This document shows positions 17,699 to 26,190 of a stretch of DNA of 64,000 nucleotides, in pieces. A program made the position numbers and the translations under genes. The notes beneath the pieces were generated by a model. It had not been told where the DNA came from and searched no databases. It saw only the letters and a program-made list of their open reading frames with translations. Positions within the stretch are counted from its first letter, which is position 1. Every line of letters begins with the position of its first letter. The stretch comes from Mucilaginibacter sabulilitoris (GTDB lineage: Bacteria > Bacteroidota > Bacteroidia > Sphingobacteriales > Sphingobacteriaceae): the NCBI RefSeq assembly GCF_034262375.1, contig NZ_CP139558.1, positions 4,526,001 through 4,590,000 of the forward strand. The letters run 5' to 3'.

Positions 17699-18490
17699 TT
17701 ATTTAATTTCAAATTTTGTACTACCCGCCGGTACGATCACATATTCAAAAGTGAAATACATGTGCGGGGTATTTGTAAACATTTGATCGGGTGTAAATAC
17801 ATCTTTATAACAGCTGATCATTTTAATTTTCGCGTAATCTCCTGCGGCGGTTTTTACGATAATTGTACGTGCAGGCAGTGTGGTGCCGTTGGCCAGTTTA
17901 AGCGGGTTCCCGAGAGCGTATGCTACGTGTACCTTGGTATCGCTGCCATTACCTACTGTTGTTCCGCCAAAGTCATAGAGATACCAGCCGGTTCCTTGTC
18001 CGAAAGCTCCGGCATCATCAGTACCTATCAAACCTTTACCTGTCTTAAATTCATTATCAGCAGGTATTGCTGTTACTTCGTCAAACGTTTTTTGTAATAC
18101 GGTTATCCCGCCCTTACCCGGGCCCTGATAGCCGGTGTTTGCAGCATCAGCATTGTTATTCCCACTCAGGAAGCTGTTGTATAATCCGCTTAACGACACA
18201 TCCCAGAAACTGGTTTTGGCATAGCTTGCCGGTTGCTCTTTCTTATAATCAAGACTAAACAGTATTTCCGTTTTAGGTGTAGTAGGATTCTGGTCATCTG
18301 TTTGCGCGGCCAGATTCTCTACCCGCTGTAACTTATAGTAGGGAACTTTGTCGGCATCCCTGGCTGGTGTTTCGGGTGTGGGATCGGGATTTACTGCATC
18401 CTTTTTGGAGCAGGCTGAAAAGCTAAGAACAAAACATAGTATGGCAATACAGCCGGTAACACGTTTTTGAAATAAGGATATTATTTGCAT
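17699..18490 (-). CDS. hmuY: HmuY-family heme-binding lipoprotein
   Basis: The ATG at 18490 (MQIISLFQKRVTGCIAILCF) gives 263 residues with lipobox FSAC (C27), and lies 16 bp after the previous gene; a longer frame would overlap it. Family features are FWDVSLSGLYNSFLSGNNN (about 95-113), GYQGPGKGGITVL, TGWYLYDFGGT, KTAAGDYAKIKMISCYKD and YFTFEYVI. HmuY proteins bind heme outside the cell and deliver it to a TonB receptor. A His (H188) follows the GWY strand as in the paralogs, though with a longer loop. It is the second HmuY in this operon. Confidence 0.88.
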   Translation of the reverse strand: MQIISLFQKRVTGCIAILCFVLSFSACSKKDAVNPDPTPETPARDADKVPYYKLQRVENLAAQTDDQNPTTPKTEILFSLDYKKEQPASYAKTSFWDVSLSGLYNSFLSGNNNADAANTGYQGPGKGGITVLQKTFDEVTAIPADNEFKTGKGLIGTDDAGAFGQGTGWYLYDFGGTTVGNGSDTKVHVAYALGNPLKLANGTTLPARTIIVKTAAGDYAKIKMISCYKDVFTPDQMFTNTPHMYFTFEYVIVPAGSTKFEIK

Positions 18491-18506
18491 GATTATTTGA
18501 TATTGA

Positions 18507-19178
18507 TTAATTTTTGGTTGATAAATTCCGGCTGCCGTCTTGCTGTACATAATAGCGGAAGGTAAAATATGGCGAAGGCCAGTTTAGGTCGGTCACTACT
18601 GTAGGAGCTCCTTTGTACATGCTCACCAGTTCCAGCTTGGCATATTTACCGGCTGCGGTACGCAAAACAAACGTGCGATTCTTTACAGGCACAGCTATGT
18701 GAGTTTTAAGGTCATAGAAATACCAGCCGCTGCCGTTGCCGGCATCCCAACCAACGGCTGTTACCCCATTGGTAGTGAACTCAGTATCAGCAGGCGCTTC
18801 TTTTACCTGGTCATAAGCCTGGTTAACAATTAGCATCGCACCCTGACCTGGCCCTTCAAAACCATAGCTGGCCGAATTGCTGCCGCTGTTGATCCCTACA
18901 TAAGAATTGTATTCGCGTGCGAAAGAAATATCCCAGGCCGCTGTTTTTTTCTGGCCGCTGTCAACCTTAGCATTAGTAGTTAAACTGAAATAAAAGGTTT
19001 TAAAACCAGTGTTAATTGTACTCCCAATATCGCCGGGCAGGTCGGTAACAACGGTACTGCTGCCGTCTTGTAATTGCGGTTTTACTTGTTCTTTGGTGCA
19101 TGAGCTAAATACTGCCATTGCCATTGTGGCAATGAGCAGTATTTTATAGCACGAGTGACAGGTTTGTTTTAAATTCAT
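18507..19178 (-). CDS. hmuY: HmuY-family heme-binding lipoprotein
   Basis: The ATG at 19178 (MNLKQTCHSCYKILLI) gives 223 residues; a TTG three codons earlier is less likely. A lipobox (FSSC, C27) is followed by the HmuY fold: KTFYFSLTTNAKVDSGQ, AAWDISFAREYNSYVGI, YGFEGPGQGAML, GSGWYFYDLKTHIAVP and RTAAGKYAKLELVSMYKG, then YFTFRYYV. H160, just after the GWYFY strand, lies where the P. gingivalis HmuY has its heme ligand His166 as I recall it. It directly follows the TonB receptor gene, the same receptor-plus-HmuY pairing as in hmuYR loci. Confidence 0.92.
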   Translation of the reverse strand: MNLKQTCHSCYKILLIATMAMAVFSSCTKEQVKPQLQDGSSTVVTDLPGDIGSTINTGFKTFYFSLTTNAKVDSGQKKTAAWDISFAREYNSYVGINSGSNSASYGFEGPGQGAMLIVNQAYDQVKEAPADTEFTTNGVTAVGWDAGNGSGWYFYDLKTHIAVPVKNRTFVLRTAAGKYAKLELVSMYKGAPTVVTDLNWPSPYFTFRYYVQQDGSRNLSTKN

Positions 19179-19183
19179 ATCAA

Positions 19184-21541
19184 TCAATTATTATTCTTAA
19201 AAAAGCGATAGTTAAGGCCAAGCATAATGGTGCGGCCACTTTGGGCAGGCATCAGCTGGTCACGGTAGTTCAGAAAATTATCGGCAGTTATCTGTATCGA
19301 AAAATGCTTCGCCATCAGTGTTTTTTGAACAGACGCGTTGAGCAGGAAAAAGCCGGAGACGTAAGTATCATAAGGATCAAGAAAATTATTGGGTCGGTTT
19401 GCCTCCTGAAAACCATATTTACCGCGATAATTAACCCTGAATGTTCCGGTGATTCCTTTAGGCTCATACTCATAAGTGAATTTAATGTTGGCCATATGTC
19501 GCGACCGGTTATTCAACCCGAAGTAATCAGCAGTGGTTGAGCGGCGGGTTTGGCTGGTATTTGGGTCATAAACCTGCGCATAATTCCCTATACCGGCCTT
19601 TATGGAATCAATTACTCCCCTATCTTTTGCATATAGCAACTGGTAACCTGCCGAAATATTTAACCCTTTTGCTGCACGCCAGCTTAAGCCAATATCGGTA
19701 CCGGTAAGAAAAGCCCTGTCGATATTAAAATAGGAAAATACCTGCTGCCCTCCTTTCTTCGAGGCAACCTGCTCGGTATTAATAAAATTGCGTACATCGT
19801 TATAAAACCCGTTTACGTCGGCCTTTATAGCAGGGCCTAACTGTAAGGTAAAACCGACACTGTACGCTACTGAACGCTCAGGCTTAAGGGTGCTCACCCG
19901 GGCTGCATTAGCAAACACTGCCGAAATTTGCCCTGCATCCTGTAATTTCTGAAGTTCGGCTTTAAAAACATCGGTCCCCAATACGGTATATCCACCGCCT
20001 GCCAGGTTGGTAAAATTGAGGTAAAGCTGCCGGAAGTCGGGGGTCTTGAAGCCGGTTGCTATAGCCGCTTTTAAGGTTAAGGCTTTTACCGGCTGATACT
20101 TTACGCCAAAGCTTGGGTTAAGGCTACCACCGTAACGGCTGTGATGTTCCCCGCGGACCCCGCCTGTGAGGCCCAATTCATCAGAAAGTTTCCAGTCAGC
20201 CTGCCCATAAACAAATGCTGTCGACTGGCTTTTAGGGCCGCTGTACAGATTATTATTCATGGTTTCATATTGAATACCGGCACCACCAGTCAGCACCATT
20301 GCACCCCAAAAAGTTTGAGCGGCCTGTACTTCGCCACGGTGCAGGTATTGTACAAAGTTGTTAGCGGGTATTACATAGCCCTGAGCAAGACTGGTAATAT
20401 TTTGATCTGTAGCGTACCGGGTGAGGTAATATTGTGTTTTTACTCGTAAGCCATTTTTAAAATTGGTATTTAAAATGGCCGATGCATTCAAATCTTTTTC
20501 ATTTAACTCATCACGCGTTGGAGATGTGCTGTAGGATATATCATTAATGGAATTTCTTACTGCATACCTGCCTGTAATATTCAGCGCATTCATTTTACTG
20601 AGTGTATAGCGTGCCCTGCCTTGTATGGTATAGCTGTTATAGGGTGGAGCTGTTTTACCCTCACTTAAATACGGATTAGCATTAAAACCATCTGTACGGT
20701 AATAATTGCCGGAGAGGTATCCGGATCCCTTGCCCTTTGCAAATGGAGTTTCACCTTCAAGGGTGGCATCCAACGTATTAAAGCTACCATAACGCAAACT
20801 GGCCAAACCCTGACTTTGATGTATATTTTGACGGGTTACAATATTTACCACCCCCGCCAGCGCCTCACTGCCGAATAAACATGATGACGCACCTTTGATA
20901 ATTTCTATCCGTTCAATATTGGCAACCGTAATCCTGGAAAGATCAAAATTACCGGAGTTCCTGCCGGTCATGGGCTGGCCGTCAATCATGATCATGGTAT
21001 AGCCACTGTCAAAGCCCTGCAACTGCAAACCCACAGCCCTGGCTCCTGAGCCTATATCATTTACGATGGCCAGGCCGGTTTGTTCTTTCAGCACTTCATC
21101 AAGCCTTCGGCTTCCCATCATTTCTATTTGTTTACGGGTAATTATGGTTGCAGGCATGGGGGTTCTTGTAAGGTCAATAAGGTTATCATGACTTTCCTGT
21201 TTGCCCAATACATTAACTTCCTTCAGATTCTGCGATGCTGACTTTAAACGTATATTGGAAATATTTACGAGGGTATTACTGATAGTTACTTTTTGAAAAC
21301 GTTTTTCGTAACCCATGGCTGATATAATAAGGGTATACTCTCCTGAACTCAATTTGTCTATTACAAAGCGCCCTATGGTATCCGTTTGTGTTCCTCTTAA
21401 ATTCTCTTTTATAAGGATACTTGCTGCAGTTAACGGCTCTCCCTGCTCATTAAGAATTTGTCCGCGGATACTATAAAGTGGATCTGCGGAGCAATTGAAA
21501 ACAAAACAGGTTATTATAAGCATCAGGTAAAATTTGAACAT
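19184..21541 (-). CDS. hmuR: TonB-dependent heme receptor
   Basis: The 785-residue protein has a signal peptide (about 1-19), an N-terminal carboxypeptidase-regulatory-like domain (YSIRGQILNEQGEPLTAASI, 23-110) and a plug domain (PATIITRKQIEMMG, GLQLQGFDSGYTMIMIDGQP, IERIEIIKGASSCLFGSEAL). A 22-strand barrel with TonB-receptor features follows (AIATGFKTPDFRQLYLNFTN). It would move heme or a heme complex through the outer membrane using TonB. It heads the minus-strand arm of the locus and is followed by HmuY genes. The plug-barrel pattern is that of HmuR/BtuB-like receptors, not of SusC. The start is 72 bp from the 22-bp motif at 21614. Confidence 0.9.
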   Translation of the reverse strand: MFKFYLMLIITCFVFNCSADPLYSIRGQILNEQGEPLTAASILIKENLRGTQTDTIGRFVIDKLSSGEYTLIISAMGYEKRFQKVTISNTLVNISNIRLKSASQNLKEVNVLGKQESHDNLIDLTRTPMPATIITRKQIEMMGSRRLDEVLKEQTGLAIVNDIGSGARAVGLQLQGFDSGYTMIMIDGQPMTGRNSGNFDLSRITVANIERIEIIKGASSCLFGSEALAGVVNIVTRQNIHQSQGLASLRYGSFNTLDATLEGETPFAKGKGSGYLSGNYYRTDGFNANPYLSEGKTAPPYNSYTIQGRARYTLSKMNALNITGRYAVRNSINDISYSTSPTRDELNEKDLNASAILNTNFKNGLRVKTQYYLTRYATDQNITSLAQGYVIPANNFVQYLHRGEVQAAQTFWGAMVLTGGAGIQYETMNNNLYSGPKSQSTAFVYGQADWKLSDELGLTGGVRGEHHSRYGGSLNPSFGVKYQPVKALTLKAAIATGFKTPDFRQLYLNFTNLAGGGYTVLGTDVFKAELQKLQDAGQISAVFANAARVSTLKPERSVAYSVGFTLQLGPAIKADVNGFYNDVRNFINTEQVASKKGGQQVFSYFNIDRAFLTGTDIGLSWRAAKGLNISAGYQLLYAKDRGVIDSIKAGIGNYAQVYDPNTSQTRRSTTADYFGLNNRSRHMANIKFTYEYEPKGITGTFRVNYRGKYGFQEANRPNNFLDPYDTYVSGFFLLNASVQKTLMAKHFSIQITADNFLNYRDQLMPAQSGRTIMLGLNYRFFKNNN

Positions 21542-21613
21542 TGTGATAAATTGTATCCTTATTTTTAATAAGTCTAAATAAACACAACAAAAGTCGCTTA
21601 TACAAATGGAAAA

Positions 21614-21635
21614 TCATTTACGCAATCGGGATTTT
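21614..21635 (-). promoter_or_regulatory. 22-bp control motif, copy facing hmuR
   Basis: On the minus strand this copy contains AAAATCCCGATTGCGT (21635-21620) and continues AATGA after one variable base. It matches the copy at 21793-21814 in 21 of 22 positions but points the other way, toward hmuR. It lies 72 bp before the hmuR start. Confidence 0.7.
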
Positions 21636-21792
21636 CTTTTACTGTTTTAGGATAAAATTTTATGCTTTTTAATATTACAGGATGGAGTTGAGTCTGAAAT
21701 AGAAATAATAAGAAATGCCGATAAAATCATAACTAACTAAAAATAAATAAGTTATATTTTTAGCACGTTCAATTCCAACCTATCGGCACCTT

Positions 21793-21814
21793 AAAATCCC
21801 GATTGCGTTAATGA
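21793..21814 (+). promoter_or_regulatory. 22-bp control motif, copy facing hmuY
   Basis: AAAATCCCGATTGCGT (21793-21808) plus TAATGA is the second copy of the motif, here on the plus strand and 77 bp before the hmuY start. It ends 11 bp upstream of the -33 element of the predicted promoter, a typical place for an activator site. The 350-bp divergent region 21542-21891 otherwise holds a shorter inverted repeat (TGCCGATA 21716-21723, TATCGGCA 21781-21788). Confidence 0.7.
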
Positions 21815-21825
21815 GCTTTTCTTAT

Positions 21826-21856
21826 TTTGAATGATTCTAATTAAACACTTGCTTTG
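21826..21856 (+). promoter_or_regulatory. Predicted promoter of the hmuY-hmuTUVS operon
   Basis: TTTG (21826-21829), a 19-bp spacer and TTGCTTTG (21849-21856) resemble the Bacteroidota consensus, with T instead of A at the second base of the -7 box. A weak -7 box near an upstream 22-bp motif would fit activator-dependent transcription. Confidence 0.5.
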
Positions 21857-21891
21857 CAGTATTCAACACTGTATTTAACTCGTTAATCATT

Positions 21892-22410
21892 ATGCTAAGC
21901 AATCAAAAATTAACCTATAAGCTTTTGTTTATTTGTTTTTTCACCCCTTTTTTCCAGGCATTTTCTCAGGAAACTACAGTAAGAAAAATTCAAAATTTAA
22001 ACGCCTCAGATAAGGTCGCTTACTTTAATCTGGAGAAAGGCACCCCGGTAAATGAAGCCGATACTGCCCAAACAGGTTGGGATATCTCTTTTCAGCATAC
22101 CGGTATCATTATCCAAAATTTAGCAGAAGGCCAGGTAATTGCCAACACTTCGTTTGATAAGGTGATAGCAGCACCTGCCGCGGGATACAAAAAAGGTAAA
22201 CAAGCTATTCCATGGGGCAGCGGCAATGGGTGGTACACCTACAATATGGATACTCATATCATCAACCCAATTGAAGGCAAGATCATTCTAATTCATACCG
22301 CTACCGGAAAATATTTTAAGCTGGTTATTGATAGCTACTATAAAGATGGCGCTGATGGGTCGAGTGGTTATTATAGCTTTCGGTATGCTGGTATCAATCC
22401 TGAAAAATAA
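21892..22410 (+). CDS. hmuY: Secreted (non-lipidated) HmuY-family protein
   Basis: The 172-residue protein has a signal peptide ending near FSQ without a lipobox, so it is probably released or periplasmic, unlike the three HmuY-type lipoproteins on the other strand. The fold markers are KVAYFNLEKGTPVNEADTAQ, GWDISFQHTGIIIQN, GNGWYTYNMDTHIINP and TATGKYFKLVIDSYYKD, ending YYSFRYAG. It is shorter than the others because the N-terminal linker is missing. H122 follows the GWYTY strand at the conserved position. It is the first gene of the ABC-transporter arm, 14 bp before hmuT, so it may act as a soluble heme carrier. Confidence 0.88.
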   Translation: MLSNQKLTYKLLFICFFTPFFQAFSQETTVRKIQNLNASDKVAYFNLEKGTPVNEADTAQTGWDISFQHTGIIIQNLAEGQVIANTSFDKVIAAPAAGYKKGKQAIPWGSGNGWYTYNMDTHIINPIEGKIILIHTATGKYFKLVIDSYYKDGADGSSGYYSFRYAGINPEK

Positions 22411-22424
22411 AATATTCCACACCA

Positions 22425-23300
22425 ATGAAAAAAAACAATCAATATAGCTCCTGTTTAAAAAAAACGGGAATAATAAAAGGCATATTCCTTTTGCTGCTGC
22501 TTGGATTTAGCATCCAAACTTTCGCTGCAGTACCTAAGCGAATAATTACACTTAGTGGTGCATTAACAGAAACAGTCGATGCCCTGGGTTTAGGTAAAAA
22601 TATTATAGCTGTTGATATAACCAGTATTTACCCTGCTTATGTTAATAGCCTGCCAAAAGTGAGCAAGAACCGCTCCGTATCTGCAGAAGGGCTGATTTCC
22701 TTTAATCCGGATCTTGTACTTGCCCCTGAAGGCAGTGTTTCTAAAGAAATAGCATATCAATTAACATCTGCCGGCATTAAATTGGTTACCATAAAGCAGG
22801 AATATTCTGTCGGCGGGGCTGTAGTATTTATTAAAGCGGTAGCTGCCGCCTTGCAGATACCACAAAAGGGCGAAATCCTGGCAAGACAAACACAGACCAG
22901 GATAGCCAAGGCCGTTGCCGCAATAAAAAAGACAAGCAAATTGCCAAAAGTACTATTCATTTATGCCCGGGGAACAGGTGTTATGCTTGTTGCGGGGCAG
23001 CACACTAATATTGATGCCATTATAACACTTGCCGGCGGCAAAAACGCCGCACAGGGCTTTGATAATTTTAAGCCCTATACTACTGAAGCTTTAGCAGAAG
23101 CCAATCCGGATGTAATACTGATGTTCGATTTCGGGCTCAGCAGCCTTGGCGGCGAAGATGGCGTTTTAAAAATGCCCGGCGTAGCACAAACTACAGCTGG
23201 TAAAAATAAACGCATTGTTCAAATGGATGCAGATCTGCTGGCCAACTTTAGCGTAAGGCTTGACCAGGCCATTACTCAGTTGAATAAACATCTGCAATGA
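22425..23300 (+). CDS. hmuT: Heme ABC transporter, periplasmic substrate-binding protein
   Basis: The 291-residue protein has a signal peptide (IQTFAAVPKR) and the cobalamin/heme-type binding-protein fold with a long central helix. It carries RIITLSGALTETVDALGLGK at the N-terminus, FNPDLVLAPEGS, and then VLFIYARGTGVMLVAGQHT and AGGKNAAQGFDNFKPYTTEA in the C-terminal lobe. It binds heme in the periplasm and gives it to HmuU/HmuV. Its stop overlaps the hmuU start by 4 bp. The order hmuY-T-U-V-S supports heme rather than vitamin B12 as substrate. Confidence 0.93.
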   Translation: MKKNNQYSSCLKKTGIIKGIFLLLLLGFSIQTFAAVPKRIITLSGALTETVDALGLGKNIIAVDITSIYPAYVNSLPKVSKNRSVSAEGLISFNPDLVLAPEGSVSKEIAYQLTSAGIKLVTIKQEYSVGGAVVFIKAVAAALQIPQKGEILARQTQTRIAKAVAAIKKTSKLPKVLFIYARGTGVMLVAGQHTNIDAIITLAGGKNAAQGFDNFKPYTTEALAEANPDVILMFDFGLSSLGGEDGVLKMPGVAQTTAGKNKRIVQMDADLLANFSVRLDQAITQLNKHLQ

Positions 23301-24337
23301 AGAAAAGCCTGATTTATATAATACTGTGTATAGGCGTTTTTTTAACTGCCGCTTTCTCGTTAAGTATGGGGGCCATGAAAATCCCCCTTCAGGATGTATT
23401 ATTTATACTCGCCAAAAAAACAGGATTATTTTCAAATCATACTGTAAATGAGCAGTATGAAACCGTATTAATGATAGTACGCATGCCGCGGGTACTTATG
23501 GGGTTGCTTATCGGGGCGGCATTAGGAATTTCGGGAGCAGCCATACAAGGAATCTTTCGCAACCCGCTTGCCGAACCGGGTTTAATCGGAATTTCTTCCG
23601 GTGCTTCCCTGTTTGCTGTACTGATCATTGCTTCAGAGGTTTCACTGTTTGCAGGATTGGGCAACTTGTTTGGTTATTATTTCCTGGCTTTCGGCTCATT
23701 CGTAGGTGCAGGTATCGCAACCTTTGTAGTTTACCAGATCTCCCGCAGCGATGGTAACCCTAATGTAGCCACCATGCTGCTGGCAGGGATAGCTATTAAC
23801 GCGCTTGCAGGGGCGCTTACAGGTCTGGTTACGTACATGGCAAATGAACAACAGTTGCGCAATGTAACGTTCTGGTTGCTGGGCAGCCTGGGCGGCGCTA
23901 CCTGGCAAATTGTTTTATGCCTTTTACCATTTATACTCATTCCATTGGCATTTTTACCTATGATGGGAAAAACACTCAATGCGTTTGCATTGGGCGAAAC
24001 CCAGGCCCAGCAGCTTGGGCTTCCGGTTGGCAGGGCAAAGCGATGTGTGGTTATACTTGCTACAATGGCTGTAGGTGCTTCTGTAGCTGTTTCGGGCATT
24101 ATAAGCTTTGTTGGCTTGCTCGTGCCGCATATGGTAAGGTTGATATTTGGGGTAGACAACCGCCGTGTACTGCCTGCATCGGCACTAATGGGTGCAATAA
24201 TACTCACACTGGCGGATATGATTGCCCGCAAGCTGGTTGCTCCTGTCGAGTTACCTATAGGTGTAGTTACCGCTTTACTGGGCACGCCTGTATTCCTCTA
24301 TATTTTGATAAAAGATAAAAAGAAAATTATCCGATAA
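23297..24337 (+). CDS. hmuU: Heme ABC transporter permease (FecCD family)
   Basis: The 346-residue protein has about ten membrane segments and the FecCD/BtuC motifs (MRMPRVLMGLLIGAALGISGAAIQ split here as VRMPRVLMGLLIGAALGISG, then FRNPLAEPGLIGISSGASL). GLLVPHMVRL with the coupling-helix region (about 268-280) contacts the ATPase. It carries heme through the inner membrane as a dimer with two HmuV subunits. It overlaps hmuT by an ATGA and is 1 bp from hmuV, so translation is coupled. Confidence 0.94.
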   Translation: MKKSLIYIILCIGVFLTAAFSLSMGAMKIPLQDVLFILAKKTGLFSNHTVNEQYETVLMIVRMPRVLMGLLIGAALGISGAAIQGIFRNPLAEPGLIGISSGASLFAVLIIASEVSLFAGLGNLFGYYFLAFGSFVGAGIATFVVYQISRSDGNPNVATMLLAGIAINALAGALTGLVTYMANEQQLRNVTFWLLGSLGGATWQIVLCLLPFILIPLAFLPMMGKTLNAFALGETQAQQLGLPVGRAKRCVVILATMAVGASVAVSGIISFVGLLVPHMVRLIFGVDNRRVLPASALMGAIILTLADMIARKLVAPVELPIGVVTALLGTPVFLYILIKDKKKIIR

Positions 24338-24338
24338 A

Positions 24339-25157
24339 ATGCTGACTGTTGAAAACGTAACCTTCATGGCCGGAAAACGCGTCCTGGTAAAAGATGTATC
24401 ATTTGCCGTTCATCCAGGCGAGATCCTGGTAGTACTTGGAGCCAATGGAGCTGGAAAATCATCTCTGATGCGCCTGCTTAGCGGAGAAAAAGAACCTTCC
24501 GCTGGTACTATTCATTTATCCGGTAAATTATTGAACAGTTATACAGCAAAAGAATTGGCGTTGAAACGGGCCATGATGAATCAGCAAAACATTATTAACC
24601 TTGATTTTCTTGCGCTTGAAGTGGTACAAATGGGACGTTACCCCCACTACCGCAACCAGCCCACCCCGCACGACTGGGATATCATTAACCAGGTTATGAC
24701 CGTTACCGGAATAAGCCACCTCTCGGAAAGGTCATTTTTAACCCTGTCTGGCGGTGAACAGCAACGCGTTCATCTGGCAAGGGTACTTGCCCAAATATGG
24801 GATACGCCAGAAGCCTTGTTATTACTTGATGAACCGGTTTCGGGCATGGATATTCAATACCAGCAGCAAACTCTGGCGTTGGCCGCTATGCTGGCAAAAA
24901 AAGGGTTTATGGTAATTACCATACTGCACGATATTAATCTAGCTGCCCAATATGCCGATAACATCCTCATGCTCAAAAATGGCCGCAAATGGTATCATGG
25001 CGCCCCTTCAGAAATACTGAATACAAAAAGTATTTACGATGTATTTGAAACAGAAGCTGATGTTTTTACAAATCCGCATACGCTTCAACAACTTATTATG
25101 CCTAAAAATATAACACACCAGATACTTGAAATCAATTTAAAAACCATTACTACATAA
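24339..25157 (+). CDS. hmuV: Heme ABC transporter ATP-binding protein
   Basis: The 272-residue protein has all ABC motifs: Walker A GANGAGKSS (34-42), Q-loop MMNQQNIINLDF, signature LSGGEQQRVHLAR, Walker B ALLLLDEPVSGMD and an H-loop His in TILHDINLAAQYAD. It drives HmuU. The signature and length are those of HmuV/FecE-type ATPases. It lies between hmuU and hmuS with gaps of 1 and 3 bp. Confidence 0.95.
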   Translation: MLTVENVTFMAGKRVLVKDVSFAVHPGEILVVLGANGAGKSSLMRLLSGEKEPSAGTIHLSGKLLNSYTAKELALKRAMMNQQNIINLDFLALEVVQMGRYPHYRNQPTPHDWDIINQVMTVTGISHLSERSFLTLSGGEQQRVHLARVLAQIWDTPEALLLLDEPVSGMDIQYQQQTLALAAMLAKKGFMVITILHDINLAAQYADNILMLKNGRKWYHGAPSEILNTKSIYDVFETEADVFTNPHTLQQLIMPKNITHQILEINLKTITT

Positions 25158-25160
25158 AAT

Positions 25161-26177
25161 ATGGAAACCATTAGCTTAAAAGAACAATACCTGGCATTTA
25201 AAGCCCAAAACCCAAAAAAACGTATCCGCGACATAGCCACTGCCCTCCAGGTTAGTGAAGCCGAACTATTGATGACAAGCCTCGGAGAAAACACCGTTAT
25301 ATTAAATGACACATTTGAAGACATTTTAAAAGAAATACCATCGTTGGGGTATGTTATGGCGCTTACCCGTAATGAATATTGTGTTCACGAACGCAAGGGA
25401 ATTTATACCAAAGTTTCGTTTACACCGCATGCGGGACTGGTATTGGGTGCCGATATCGACCTGCGCTTATTCATGAACCAGTGGAAACTTGGCTTCGCGG
25501 TAGAAGATAACGGACACAAAAGCCTCCAGTTTTTTGACTGTAATGGCGTAGCCATCCATAAAATTTACCTTACTGAAAAAAGCAATATTGAAAATTATAA
25601 TGGTCTGGTTAACAGGTTTCGAAAAACGGAGCAGAAAACTGTAATGGTGTTACCTGCCGAAGCACCTGCTAAATTTGAAAAATCAGATGACGAAATTGAC
25701 CTTCCTGCTTTTCATCAGGCCTGGGAAACCATGCAGGACACACATGAGTTTTTTGGATTACTTAAGCGTTTTGGCCTGAGCCGCACGCAGGCTTTACGTC
25801 TTGCTCCCAAAGGTTTTGCCAAACAAACAGATATAAATAGCTTTAAAAAGGTTATGCAAAGCTGTTCAGCGCAACAGATACCTGTCATGGTATTTGTGGG
25901 TAATAATGGTTGTATACAAATCCATACTGGTACAGTCACCAGGCTGGTTGAAATGGAAATATGGTTTAACGTGCTTGATCCCGAATTTAACCTACACCTG
26001 CGTCAGGATGCTATAGCTACTATTTGGCATGTTGCAAAACCATCTGCCGATGGTGATATCAATTCTCTTGAGCTTTATGATAAAAACGGAGAAATGATAA
26101 TGCAGTTATTTGGTAAGCGCAAGCCGGGTTTACCAGAGCTGAATGAATGGAGAAAAATACTCGCTGAAAACCTTTAG
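25161..26177 (+). CDS. hmuS: Hemin-degrading or heme-trafficking factor, HmuS/HemS family
   Basis: The 338-residue protein has the tandem-duplicated HemS fold: the first half has VSFTPHAGLVLGADIDLRLF and the second has LDPEFNLHLRQDAIATIWHV with ending GKRKPGLPELNEWRKIL. H195 in MQDTHEFFGLL matches the axial heme-ligand region of HemS-type proteins (His196 in Yersinia, from memory). It acts in the cytoplasm, either storing heme or opening the porphyrin ring. It is the last transport-related gene of the operon and starts 3 bp after hmuV. Confidence 0.92.
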   Translation: METISLKEQYLAFKAQNPKKRIRDIATALQVSEAELLMTSLGENTVILNDTFEDILKEIPSLGYVMALTRNEYCVHERKGIYTKVSFTPHAGLVLGADIDLRLFMNQWKLGFAVEDNGHKSLQFFDCNGVAIHKIYLTEKSNIENYNGLVNRFRKTEQKTVMVLPAEAPAKFEKSDDEIDLPAFHQAWETMQDTHEFFGLLKRFGLSRTQALRLAPKGFAKQTDINSFKKVMQSCSAQQIPVMVFVGNNGCIQIHTGTVTRLVEMEIWFNVLDPEFNLHLRQDAIATIWHVAKPSADGDINSLELYDKNGEMIMQLFGKRKPGLPELNEWRKILAENL

Positions 26178-26190
26178 ATTTTGACTGCCT

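Noticed and set aside
21652..21663. ATAAAATTTTAT palindrome in the hmu control region
   Set aside because: Short AT-only palindromes are expected by chance in these AT-rich gaps.
23731..24285. 184-codon open frame antisense to hmuU
   Set aside because: hmuU on the other strand has full family motifs; the antisense product is low-complexity Ser/Pro/Ala/Ile and shows no domain.
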